A program made the position numbers and the translations under genes. From Litomosoides sigmodontis (Eukaryota > Nematoda > Chromadorea > Rhabditida > Onchocercidae), in assembly GCA_963070105.1 (NCBI GenBank), contig OY718805.1:9576652-9640651 (forward strand): 64,000 bases of DNA, given 5' to 3'. The notes under the pieces were generated by a model. It was given only the letters and a program-made list of their open reading frames with translations, was not told where the DNA came from and did no database searches. Positions 1-12,248 of the stretch are shown one piece after another; the stretch's first letter is position 1; the number at the start of each line of letters is the position of its first letter.

Positions 1-669
1 TTCTCATCTTACATATAAAACTACTTTTGGAATTTTCAAAAAAAAAAGATCGGAAATAGTCCTTTCATCCATTACTACGAGAAACGAAATTATATATTTC
101 AGCGATGAAAAAAGGGTAATATTCAAATTTCTGCACATTTCTAATACTTTTGCTTGTGCTTAGGTATATCAAATAACTCGAATGCATGAGATTAATTATT
201 TTTCAGCAAAAACTTTGCCATTTAATATTTCATTTATGATTTGTTAAGAAAATGATTGGAGCTGCTTGTGGAAAGTCAAACTTCACGAATTTTCGCTTCG
301 ATCTCTGCAACTATCTATTTTTAGCTGCAGCATGTAAATTAGCATGCTTAAATTTGCTTATAAAATATTTTTGGAACAAATTCGCATAAATAGTTAAATT
401 GTTGACGTTGAAAATTTTCGCCATGCATAAATGCTTTGGTTAAATATTACATTTACATTTTGGACATTTTCCAGTAAAATGCAATTTCTATTTCATTTGC
501 GAATCTAAAAGTGACAAATAAACATTAATTATATTCAAAATTGTTCGAAACTTTACCATTATAATAATCGAAAATTGGATGATAAAGAAGTTCAGCTTGT
601 GCAAGTGCATGTTTTCTAATTTTGAAGAATATTTTACAAAATGTTACAAATATGAAAAAAAAAGTTAAA
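1..669. other. AT-rich non-coding stretch
   Basis: No reading frame with coding character, splice-flanked exon or RNA gene was seen here. It could be intergenic, or 3' flank of the possible minus-strand exon to its right. Confidence 0.5.
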
Positions 670-952
670 CTAGAAAAATTGAAATAGCATTTTTGCTAAG
701 ACGCTAATTGCGAGTATTTTCGGATGGCATTGATCGCTTCGAACGCTTTCATTAAATTGACTTTTGTCACACTCCTCCGAATGAACAATTTGCGCATTAT
801 CCATTGTTCCATCATTTTTATCACTGTCGAGCTCTCTGTTAGAGAAAGTTTCAATAGCAATGAGTAATTTTGAAAAATTCATCATCTTTCCATCGTAATA
901 ATATGTTGCACCAACATGTGCATGAAATTTTAGCTGAAATTTCAATTTATAC
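670..952 (-). CDS. Possible terminal exon of an unrecognised gene
   Basis: On the minus strand an AAATTTCAG acceptor at about 954 opens a frame of roughly 90 codons that ends with TAG at 670. The translation is mixed and hydrophilic (for example DGKMMNFSKLLIAIETF and the acidic EECDKSQFNESV) and looks more coding than the surrounding DNA. I recognise no domain. The acceptor lies inside one arm of the inverted repeat at 925-1058. No upstream exon was found, so this may be the last exon of a gene whose other exons I cannot see, a relic, or chance. Confidence 0.3.
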
Positions 953-1058
953 CATTCGTGGCTCATTTAAAATTTCTTTTTACTAACAGCTCCTTTATGT
1001 GAAATGTGAAAATAAATTGAGCCACGAACGGTATAAATTGAAATTTCAGCTAAAATTT
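925..1058. repeat. Near-perfect inverted repeat, 41-bp arms
   Basis: Bases 925-965 and 1018-1058 are reverse complements with one mismatch (T versus C in ATTCGTGG / CCACGAACGG). The loop is 52 bp. Each arm reads TGAAATTTCAG followed by CTAAAATTT outward, so each arm carries a splice-acceptor-like sequence. No target-site duplication or transposase is evident. It could be a local inverted duplication or a small foldback element. Confidence 0.85.
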
Positions 1059-4000
1059 TGTTGTTTAACTAATAATTGCTTAACTTTTATTTGATGTGAG
1101 AAAATTGAGTTTTATTTCTATTTCGAAATGAGCTGCTAAAATTTGCTTATTAAAAATTAGCAATTATACCATTGTTCAACAGTGAACATTAACATCGTAG
1201 CTGTTAATAACTGGTTTTTGTGGTAGAGTAACACTCGCACTCAAAAGCCGATGAAACTTTTGTGCTATAAAAAGCTAATAAATTTTAACGTAACGATAAA
1301 TTTAGCATACACTAATTCTGCAACGCTTTGCGCTTTCAGAATTACTACTCTCTTCCAGTCCCACACACACACACACACTCTCTCTCTCTCTCTCTGTCTC
1401 TCTGCTTGCACCATAAAATTCACACACTTCTACTGTTGCAGTTGCTAAGCAACAAAATGTCAATTTTACTCCTTCACTTTAACCTATGACCCTTTAGGAG
1501 TGATGATGAGTTTTGCTTCTCCCTCTGCCACAACATCCACAATAATTTGCATTTTCTCTCTCACACTCTTAAATAAATTTTGATTTAAATAGCTACACTG
1601 TTTGTTTTGAATGAAAAATGACCGAAATAAAAATAAATATCTTTAGATAATTAAGTGAAAAAGAGAGAGAGAGAAAGAGAGGCAGCAACGAGTGCCGTTC
1701 TTATTATTATGAAAATTGACGCCAAATGAAAAATGAAGTGATTTTAATTATCCTAAAATAGGAGAGAATTCTATTAGCTTAAGTAAATTGTGTAAAAATT
1801 TGATGCATTGTTATTGCAATCAATTATATTATAAGATAATCATTTTCCTTTTTTTTAAGCTTCTCCTCTCTCCCTCTCTCTCTCTCTATCCTTTTAATAG
1901 TTTGCTAATGAGTGATAAATATCTATTTGATTAAATGATTTTCTTTGACAAGTTTACGGATTCTTTTTTTGCCTCCTACGACTTTTAAACCAATTTCAAT
2001 TTCTTTCTTTCTTCTTTAAATTTCAATCGAAATGTTTGGCATTGTTATTTTACACATTTTCATTTATATTTTATTGCTTAGTAATTCATCGTGTAAGCAT
2101 GCCGTATGCTAAGTTGATTATCTGATAATTACCCTTAAACAATGCAATTATTTCTAAAATGCCTATGAAATAATGAAATAAAATTTATTACTTGAAATCG
2201 ATAACCAAATTTTCTTTCCAATCAATTAATCGATCGAACGTTCTTACTTTTTCACTTTTACTTCGTTGAAAATAAGGAAGTGCGGTGCAATGTTTCATAT
2301 TTCAAACTAATTCGTTTAAAAAAAAGCGAAATAGCCAGCCTTTCTTATAAATTTTATAAATCGCTGACTTTTTTGTTCGCACGGCATTTCTCGAAAATCG
2401 ATAAAAAAATAAAAAGATTTTAGGAAATTTGACTTTGAAATATTGTATTTCTAACTTGTATTTTTTTTCGACTCTTTTTTTCATCTAATTTTTTTTGCTC
2501 ATTTTACGTTGAAATGAAAGTTTAAATGATTTTGAAAAATTAAATCTTTTGCGATTAAAATATGACATTGTGAAAAGTATTTAATTAGTTATTGGCATGC
2601 ATAGGAATTTGTTATTTTATTAAAAAGTTTAAAAACCACTGATTTATTTTTGTTTGTCTAGTAATATTAATTTGTTCTAGGAATATCTGCTATCAACGAA
2701 TCCCACGAAATTAGCATATTGTTATATCTATGAATCACTCAGGCGCACGTGCACACATTACGCTTTGGGGCTTTATTACCAAAATTCAATTACTTCATTT
2801 CACTTAATTCTAAGGCATATTTTAATTGAAAGTTTAACTTCATCATTCTAGCTCTGCCAATTTAATTGGCAGATTACCATGATGATTATCTTCAATCCAT
2901 TCGTTCATTCGTGATACTTCTTTAAGAAATTGAAGTTTGCAGAAGAGGGAAAGAAATTTTTTTTTCTCTCGCTTCATCTCGACACTAAGTTAATGACTTC
3001 ATACTAACACCCAACTTTGAGGAATTGTTTTTTTTCCACTCTCAAACTTAGTTCTCAAACTAAGTGGGGCAAATTGACCAGAAGAAGTAGGTGCACTTGT
3101 AAAAGCCAATTTGCATATGCGCAAGCGCATGACTCTCCTCTTTTTTTCCCTTCTCATTAATGAACTTCAGCAGTGAGTGCGTTTTCCTCAAAGCTGTTTT
3201 TCCATTCTTTCATTGCATATTTGTTTGGTGATAAATTTTGAGGAGTTACTGGGATGCTAACGCAACAATTATACGTTACGCAATGTACGTGTTATGCGCA
3301 AAAAAAAAATCAATTATTCATTTTCATTATTAGTGAAAAAAAATTATGCAAAATAATATGATGCGCTGTTAGAAAAGGAAATGAAAAGAAAGAATATTTA
3401 GCTTCCTCATGTTTCTATGCCTTTTTCCCTATTTACAATTAATAATTTAGTTCTTCTTTCTTCACCTTCTCCTCTCTCTCTAACTCTCTCTCTCTCTCGC
3501 CTATCACTCTTTTTCAATTTCTAATTTTTGGAGTACATTTAAGGAGATGGCTTTAAAAGAGACTATGATTGAAACTAATCCAAATGATATTTTCAAACTA
3601 AATGAAGCCTGGCCAATCTATTACTAGGCTAGATAGATCGTCGTCGCAGTGGTCTGTTTTGCGAGTGTCATTTAGATGGATAGATAACTTTTCCTTCGGT
3701 GCGAATTATGTGCGCTTAAATTGTGAGCGCTGTTTTTCATCATAAAACTAATTCATAGTAATTTCAATTTTAAAATGCATCCATCAAATGAGCTTTTTTT
3801 TTACGTGCAACATTATAAAACCTTTTAATTTAATTCAAAAATAGCCGAATTGAACGGCGGAAGCCTCGTTTTAATCATTGTGTTTGTGCATTATTTGTCC
3901 ATTCAAAATTTCACTAATACTGTTCTAGCTGTCCACTTGCAATTGTAATTGTCATCATTTTCGCAAAAAATTAATGCAACAAAATTAGAAATGGTAGTTT

Positions 4001-4650
4001 TGCTTTTTGATTAAATGTGCAACCATTTGAAAATATCATCAATGTGATAAAAGTAATAATACCACCATCTTTGTGTAATTTATTTCAAAAGGAAGCGAAG
4101 TTGTTTGAGGAATTCGGCTTAATTCAGTGAGAATTTAGCAACTTAAATTTCTCTATTAATTTCAGGTTAGCCAAGAGGAAAAACGATCGGAAGCATGTTT
4201 TGTTGAAGAATTTTGCACAATTTCATCTTTCGGCCACCTTATCATTGGTCACTTTTGCAGCATCAATGCGTGACAGCTCAATGAGTAACTGCCGCTCGCT
4301 ATTGCTAATTACAATTAGCTAGCAAATAGCTTATCAGCTTAAATGATTATTGCGTGATTGGGACAAATCATTCAGTGAATAACGAAAAAATGTCAATGTT
4401 AGCATTGCTTCATACTCTTTCACTTTTCATTTAGTTATTCTAAAATTAATAAACGATCAACTTAATGAATTCACGATGTACCTGTCTATCTGATCAAAGT
4501 TAATACAATAAAGTTCTATTTCAGTTCTTCTTTACCGTATGTTAATTTTTAGCTGTGCAATGTAGCGTCTTGCTACTTTTTTTTATTATCAATTTTAGGC
4601 TATAAATGAAGTTTTCAAAAATTTTAATATTTTTACTGTTAATTTACTAG
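1059..4650. other. Non-coding, with short CA/CT microsatellites
   Basis: AT-rich DNA without a convincing exon. Simple repeats include (CA)n then (CT)n at about 1362-1397, CT-rich runs near 1863-1890 and 3472-3498, and a GA run near 1662-1680. The first exon of the receptor starting at 4651 should lie here but could not be identified. Confidence 0.5.
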
Positions 4651-7600
4651 GATATCACGATTCGATTTATTTTTATTTATCATTTTGGAATTGCTTGGTG
4701 TCATTGCAATATTTGGCAATGCCTCATTTATTGCAGTTTTGGTGAAATTTAATTATTTAAATAGAGCAAGGTGAGTGGCAATTCTTCATCACTACACGTG
4801 CTTCATATATTATTGCTACAGTTATCCGGAAGGAACCGGAATGTGTACTTGAATAAATTCCTAGTGAAAGTGTACCATTACGGAAATGTGCATCATTTAT
4901 TGAGATTTAAAAAAAAAAATAAAATACACCAAAAATACTGGTCTTTCAATTAAAAAAAATTTCCTGATTTTATTAATGCAATTTTACTCGTTGCATTTCT
5001 GCTATAAAATTTTCAAAAAGAAAAGCAGTAATTAATTAATTGATTTCAGCTTCATCCTTTTGCTTAGCTTAGCAATTGCTGATTTGATGCATGGTATCGT
5101 TGCAACAGCATATCACTATCCACCGATCCTGCTCAAACGACAGTACCTACCTTTGACATGGATGAAAATATTTCACTGCATAGATTGGATTGCATGGGCA
5201 ATTACACTTACGTACTTTTTTTGCTAACTCTAAAATTATCAAATTTAATTTAAACTTTGAATAATTTAAAGGTAAATTATGAAATATTTATTGTCCCCGT
5301 TTTTATCCTTTCTTTTCCACAAAAAAAAGCTATTAACTTTTATTCAAAATATTGAATTAATTAGCAGTGAAAAGAAAATTATTGTTAGGTTAATCTTAAA
5401 TTAATTCATCAGAGGAGAAATGAGATGAGATTACTGTCATATAAGTTAGCTGAGAAAGATGCGATTGGTAACTGATTGTTCAATCATTCAACCAGTCATT
5501 AAATTCAATTCAACCACAGTGGCACATTTAATCGTTGAGCTTTTGGTTTATTGATGCATTAATTGGCTTACTCAAGTGGTACAGCTCAGTTCGATCTAAT
5601 TTCATAGACCTAAAATTAACAGCATCGACTAACTGTTAATTATAATGAATGCAATTTTAAGCCTAAATCTTTTCAATTATATTCTCTAATTTAATTTCTA
5701 ACACATCATTACCAATCATACAATTACATTGTGCGTTTTTTTTTCCACGTTTTCCTAATTTTGTCCATTTCAGCCATTAAACTTTTTTTTGCCGTTTAAA
5801 AATTTTCAAAAGTCCTTCTCAAATATTTTTTAAAATTATTTTGCATCACTTTTTCATCACAGAAAGCTACCTTAGTCGTTTCAATAAAATGCTAATCGTT
5901 TAATTGTACTAACTTTGTTTTTCATTCCGAACAGTTTTATTCGATATTTCAAAAAGAATTTCATTTGCATTTGGCAAATAAAAATTTTCACAAATTAGGC
6001 ATATAAGTGCCGTTTGTTTGGATCGACTAGCAGCAATAATGTTTTACGATCGTTACACAATGTTAGTTACGATGAGAAAAATTCTTAGTTACAGGTAACT
6101 TTTCCTTTCTAATAAGTTCAGAAATTTAAATGACGGAAAAAAATAATTTTTTTTATCAAGTGAAATGAAACGTAATAAAGTGAAGAGGAAAGTCGTTTAA
6201 AATTGTCACATTAAAATTATCACAGTTATATAACGGCTTTAATAGATTATATCGTAGGATAAATGAAAGTGGTTTTTTAATTAAACTAATTAAATATTCA
6301 AATATTCAGTTTTTTAATGCTTAAAATATTCATTATGTAAAAATGTTTAATTATTCAATTTTTAAATGAACATAAATTAACATTGTGTGCGTTTAAATAT
6401 TCATTCATACTCGAATGCTATTTTGAAGCAATTTTCCTTTCTTTAAAAAATATTTTAAATTTAGTTTGTTTTTTAAAATTAAGCAACGGCAAAGTGAGTT
6501 TTGCTAAAGCTTAATTTGTTTATTTTATTTAAAAAATAATTTTTTATTGTTTTAGCATATTTTGTTGGTTGTGTTTTATTGGCCAAAATATAATTTTACT
6601 CTTAGTGGGCGCATGTTGTATGATTATTCCATTGGAGAGGATCGAATATTATACTTTTGGTTATCAATGTGATGAAAGTTTGTATTTCATTTCGTTTTAT
6701 TTCACAAATCATTAATTAATCGCAATTAAAATTGCTTTATTTAAATTCATACACAAAAAAGAAATTTATTATTTAATGCGTATAATTTTGTAATTAATTT
6801 TGAAAAAAATTTCATTTTTGAGCAAGCATTTTGTTGTTGTTTTTTTTTATTTTGTTAAATTAATTCAACGATAAATTTAGGTACTGTAAATAAAACAAAT
6901 GTGTATATTTATATTTACACACCGCTTGAATTAACTACAATTCTAATCATATCCGTGTCAATTCCAATTATACTAATAAGACTGTACAAACGTTGGAAAA
7001 AGAAATGTGCGCTTCAACAGTAAGCGTTTTTTTTAATCAAATTTTATCAGTGATTATCATATCACATATGCTATGGGGACGTTTCTGTTGGTGTAGTATT
7101 CAATGTGTACTGTGTGGTACGTAATGAAATGCGAGACATGTAATACCGTAATATAATGCATAATATTTGTTACTATGGTATAAGTGGTGCTGTAATATAC
7201 TGTGGGGATGTATAACACGCAATACTGTAATGCATCAATCGTACAATACATAATATGTAGTACAAATATGCAGCACTGCACATTTCCTAAAGTTGAAACT
7301 GATGGAAATCTATTTTGCGTTTAGTCGACAAATTGCTACACATCCACACGAGGTTATAGCTATGAATGAGTGCGAATAATTAAATGAATTATTGGGTATT
7401 AATTCTCTGTAGAATAGAGGAATGCTATTAAAGCAATTATTGATCGGTTCATTCACTTAATGAAATGGGAAAAAAGGAATGAAAGAGATATTTGAGTGAA
7501 ATATTGGTCAATGAATTGTTTTTGAATGGAGGAGCACTGTTGCATAATTACTCAAAGCTAATTAATAAACGTTTAACTATGAAAGAAAGTTTAACTATTT

Positions 7601-9096
7601 GTGGAGTAATTTAATAAATAAAACGTAACTCATATCATCTGCTGTGACGGGAATTTAAATAACTTCAGCAATGATGTAAATTTAGTTAATTTCTTCAATA
7701 TATCATCAATTGTAAAACAAACGAAAATCTTTCAAAAGTGTTAAAAAATTTATGAAACCTTAATAGTTGATTTTTTTTTTAAAAAAAAAGTTTCCACATT
7801 TTTGATTAGATGATTGAAAAGAGTGTAAAAAAGAAACAAGTGTTTTTCGTTTTCTGAGGAAGATAAAAGGTTTTTTGTGGAGGAAGGAACTGTTGGAGTC
7901 CATTGATCAGTGCGGAAGTAGTTGACGTACGTTTTTGTAGCGCTAGTGCGTTGCTGCTAGAAATGTCGCTGAAATTGGGAACGCAGCATTCTAATGTCAA
8001 ATTAACACGAAAATCTATGCAAAAGGCAAGCCGCCGACAGCAACGAATTATTTTACAGGTCTTCTCTTTTGATAATTACTCTTTCAAATGTGTGTGTGAG
8101 TGTGTGTCTCTAGCTTTTTAGCATTTAACAAACGTTTGGCAAATCCACCTACCGGCAAAAACGTTGTACACACGCACACCCACACACGCACACACGGATA
8201 CGCGCGCATACAACGCTAAAAGCAATCACGAATATACAAGATGCAGCGATCATCTAACCCTTAATTGCATGCTCTCTTCATATAGTGTAAATTATGAGAA
8301 GGAGGAATGCATAGATAGAAGCGAATGATTGGTTTAATAAGCGATTAAAAATTACAAATGAAAATTCCAACTTTACTTAATGACGCCAAAGTGACATCAT
8401 TGGAAATGTTTTTTAATTCTCCAAGGATAATACACTGAAAGATGTGAAAAGTTGTTCATCTATTTATATTTTTTGCAAACGTCTCTTTAGCATATTTAAC
8501 CTTTCGTCAACATTTGAAAATTAAGCCAAAAATTAATTTATGTTTGAAATTCAGTATTTTTTTGATCTCAAATGACAAACGTTAGGAAATGTTTGCTTAA
8601 AAATTCATTACTCAATTACTTATCGTCGCATGCATAACAGATTGAAACAGATAAAGCCTTTAATAAAGAGAACGTGATAACCTGGTTATTACTTCATATT
8701 GAAATTTTATTTCAGGTAGTAGCAGTTATGGCAATATTTTCCAGTTATATGCTTATATATTATCTATTGTTTCATATCTTTACGTACAACTATAAATGGA
8801 TTGCCATACTCCATTCCCTCATCTACTCCATTACACATATTTCAAATCCGGTAATTTAAGTCAAATTACGAAAAGAAGAAAATGAAACGAAGAGATTCCA
8901 ATCCCAGTTTTATGCGTTCACGTTTAAAATTCCATTGTGATGAAGTAAAAAATTAGTCGATTAATTTTTATCCATTTTAACTAATTTTTTTGCAGTTTTA
9001 ATTATTCTTTAGGTGATATATTTTACGTGTAATAAAGAAATACGAAGGCAATCGTTTACCTTATGCATTCAAATATGGCAATATTTCTTGGCATGA
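4651..9096 (+). CDS. Rhodopsin-like nematode serpentine receptor, start not found
   Basis: A seven-helix receptor for an unknown ligand, probably at the plasma membrane of sensory or other neurons. Exons: 4651-4770, 5050-5211, 5999-6094, 6556-6677, 6881-7019, 7941-8058, 8716-8850 and 9013-9096. All phases agree and encode about 324 residues after the missing first exon. TM1 has the GN signature (AIFGNASF), TM2 reads LLLSLAIADLMHG, TM3 ends in LDRLAAIMFYDRY, TM5 is followed by a basic loop (RLYKRWKKKC), and TM7 has NPVIYF followed by NKEIRRQ. The NPxxY and DRY-like motifs place it in the rhodopsin class; it is probably srsx-like, but the exact nematode family is uncertain. The exon at 4651 has no in-frame ATG upstream before a stop, so a start exon is missing from my model. 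Confidence 0.8.
7057..7281. repeat. Degenerate low-complexity repeat inside a receptor intron
   Basis: This segment of the intron between 7019 and 7941 is built from loose variants of words such as GTAATA, ATGTGTA, TACTGT and AATGCATAAT. The repetition keeps one minus-strand frame open for about 74 codons with a Tyr/His/Ile-rich translation. I treat it as a diverged short-period repeat, not a gene. Confidence 0.5.
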
Positions 9097-11076
9097 AATC
9101 ACAGATTGCAGCATTCTGCAAGATATCAATTTCCGCTTCACATAATCGAATCGGCACAAAGCATAGGATTATGCGTAGGAAATTAATTAATAAGCGATGA
9201 GACATCTTATTTGCATTTAAATACAGTAATATTGATACCGTATTTTGCGATAGTTTACTATCATTGTATTCAATAATACTTACAGTAAGCGAGATATGAG
9301 ATGTGCATGCATGATAATGTCATGTATGTTAATATTTTAAGTTGCAACATCACTTATCGAACAATTATTACTTGTCTTAGAAAGCGTGCAATAAATTACG
9401 ATTGATTTATAATTGAATTAATTATAATTCACGTAAATTTTGTCATTTTCAAATATTTTCTTTGTCATTTTCTATTTCAAGCGTTTACCAATTTCACTCT
9501 TTTTTTCAGCCGTTTATCAGTTGCTGCATTACAAGAAAGAGTGACGCAAAGTAAGTTACCAGCAACGACGACGACAGTCGATGTAATGCTAAAGTTATCG
9601 TGAAGCATTAAAACGGACGTGGATGTACTTTACTATACTTTAATGGTTATGCAAACAGCAAAAACGACAACTGCCAAATTATTGAAAGCAAAAAAAAAGA
9701 GCAAGTGCGTTGAGTGGTGTTGTAGGTGCTGCTTTTTTTCTTTTGTTTTTTGTTTTTTCTCGCGTCAAACTGATGGTCATTTCAATCATCGAAATCATTC
9801 ACTCAAAAATCAACAACATCTAATCATGGAATTAATGAAGTTACTAACACCTGCTTGTCTTCCTGGGTAATGCAAATTAAACTGGACAAGTAATGTAAAA
9901 AAAAATAAACAGATGCATTTAAATTTAAATTTAGCTAAATTCTCAATAGTAGGGAAAATTTTAAACGATTCAATTCGTTGCTTTCAATTGAGCTTCTCGG
10001 CATTGTTAAGACATTGTTAAGTGTTTCTAGCTGTGCCAACTTTCACTTGCCTGTCTCACACAGCATTTTTGTCATTTTTTTGATTTTGCTATATAAGTGC
10101 TTCATTTTACCATTTTAAATAGTTGAAATAATTTCAATTTTAGCAAAATAATTACAATTTTAAATTGCGTACAACTTTCTGTTGCATCAGTAGTTGCAGG
10201 AATGCCACTGCCACGATCCATCCACTCTCACAACTTTACTGCCAGGATTATCATCAGCACTGTCGGACGTCTTGTTAAGAGCTTTAAATTAATGGAGGAA
10301 ATTAATTATTAGTGTTAGTCCTTGTTGCAACTGTGCAAAAGCAATATCTAAATATATTGGCATAAACGAATGCAATTAGCATAAAGGATGGAAGTATGCA
10401 AACATGAATTTTCATTGTTGCAAGTCTCTAATTAAACAGAATCGGTCGACAAACGGTACTGTGCTACCGCTATTGTGAATATTTTTGAGCTTTAAGAATG
10501 ATCTACATTCATGCTATCTCAATGGTTACTGTATGTGACAGTACATGGTAGGTGCGATTGTATTAAATAAGCAAAAATAATGAACAATTGTGGTTGAGAC
10601 AATTTCAACTACATCTGTTTTATATTATTTTTGCTTATTCCTTATTAAATTAGCACTCTAAACCGAATATTTTCCTACCGTAAAAACGAATTACTGTATT
10701 TCAGAACCACATCTGTGATTTGATTAAAATTTGCTCCATAATTTTAAATTTTAATTTCGATGAATGATGATGAGTGAAATAAATGGTGCAAAGTCATTAA
10801 GGTGTGTGAATGGTTGTCACACAGTGCTATTCCACACAGTATTCTTCGTAAAAAAAACAGCATATAGTGTCGAGAATTCGAAAATATTATTTAATAGATA
10901 ACCTTCCAACTACGCCGGTGACAGTACTCCGGTTGTAACCTCACAGTTAATTGCAATTAATTGCAATTTATAACTTAGACATATATTTAACCACTGCTAC
11001 CAGCCACAATTTGGCTTATTTCGCATGTGTGAGATGATTCCACTCCACATTTAACATTTGTTAATTACGCTTTATC
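9097..11076. other. Mostly non-coding; one exon-like segment at 9511-9597
   Basis: A TTTTTTCAG acceptor at 9510 is followed by an open frame RLSVAALQERVTQSKL and a Thr run, ending with TGA near 9600. It could be an alternative C-terminal exon of the receptor upstream, but the NPVIYF exon has no visible donor to reach it. The remainder is AT-rich with no supported gene. Confidence 0.35.
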
Positions 11077-11600
11077 TCAAGCGGTCGCTGCGCCGATTTC
11101 ACCATCAATGTAGCCATCCTTGGATGCTAATTGCGGTAACGTAATTCTTCTACTAGCATCGTCAGTCATCTGTCTCAAATACCTAAATTGTAGACGGTTA
11201 AACCACTCGTACATGGCGCTAGTCAAACTGACCTTTAGCCTCCCTACCAACCATTTCGACAAAATTCAGCTTCTCGTCCTCTCCTACGCCATCGACTCGA
11301 CCAGTCGCTCCACCAACATATCCTCCATCCGATGCAACCTTCCAACACAGTTCATTCGCACCACGTACTTGTGAGCTTCTAACGTTGTGTTACAAGCTAA
11401 TAAACTATCTATTAATAAGCCACATCCTTCGTCAACAATCGCAAGAATACGGCGCTTCTTCTCTTCCATCACTTTACCGCAACTCGGCAAACAGAATCGG
11501 ATGAGCTCCTGACAGGCTATAATAGGCTGCGTGAATGCGTCCTATCGTAGCGAACAGCAAACCCAAATCGAAATCGGAAAGTTCCCGACATGTGGTACTA
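11077..11600 (-). pseudogene. Decayed coding-like segment
   Basis: This part is less AT-rich than its surroundings and reads like coding sequence on the minus strand, but the frame is broken. One frame runs ELSDFDLGLLFATIGRIH from about 11590 to 11478. A second frame (MEEKKRRILAIVDEGCG, then LHRMEDMLVERLVES) is open from about 11530 to 11284. It then meets TAG and TGA in frame before continuing through KWLVGRLKVSLTSAMYEWF to 11077. I recognise no family. The pattern suits a pseudogene or a transposon relic; a multi-exon gene is possible but less likely. Confidence 0.35.
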
Positions 11601-12248
11601 ACGAAAAGGTAGGCAGGCAACAGCAACATCAAATTATCTTGCTTGTGCTACATTAAAAAACAAGTTCGCTTAATTGGATGAAATATTTTTAGTTCGTCAA
11701 TTGGCGTCGACTAAATCATTCAGCATGTCGTCGGTCGATGAATAGTATTTCTTAAACTAATGAAAAATGTGGTGGATTTTGGAGAGCAATGTTTCGCCAA
11801 CGAAATTACTTTTTGTATAAATTCTTCGCTTCTAATTTAAAATGAATTGTCAGAGATGGATCACCGCACACAATAGGAACTCCTCAGGTACTGCAATCAA
11901 TCATTTAATAATTTCATCAATCTGTAGTTGCAAAGAAAAAGAATTTATATTTTAATAATTCATCTTCAACAAATTGTCATACTTTGCCACAAATTATTGA
12001 TATTTTAATACTCTGTCTCACTCTTTTTGCGCAATTTCGAGTTAACATTTTTTTTTAATGAAAAATTCTTTTGCATATAATTTTAAAGCGAAACGAGTGA
12101 AGTGACTTTTCTCATTGCTCTAATTGCTATTTGAAATTAGAATTACATGTTCTTTGACGTCATAAATCGAAGCTTTTACATTCGATTTTTTTTTTCAAAA
12201 AGATAAAAGTTATTTTTATCGAAACGAGTGAAGTGATTTTTGCGCTTA

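Noticed and set aside
1300..1448. Plus-strand frame with a Thr/His/Leu/Ser repeat
   Set aside because: It reads through the CA and CT microsatellites only.
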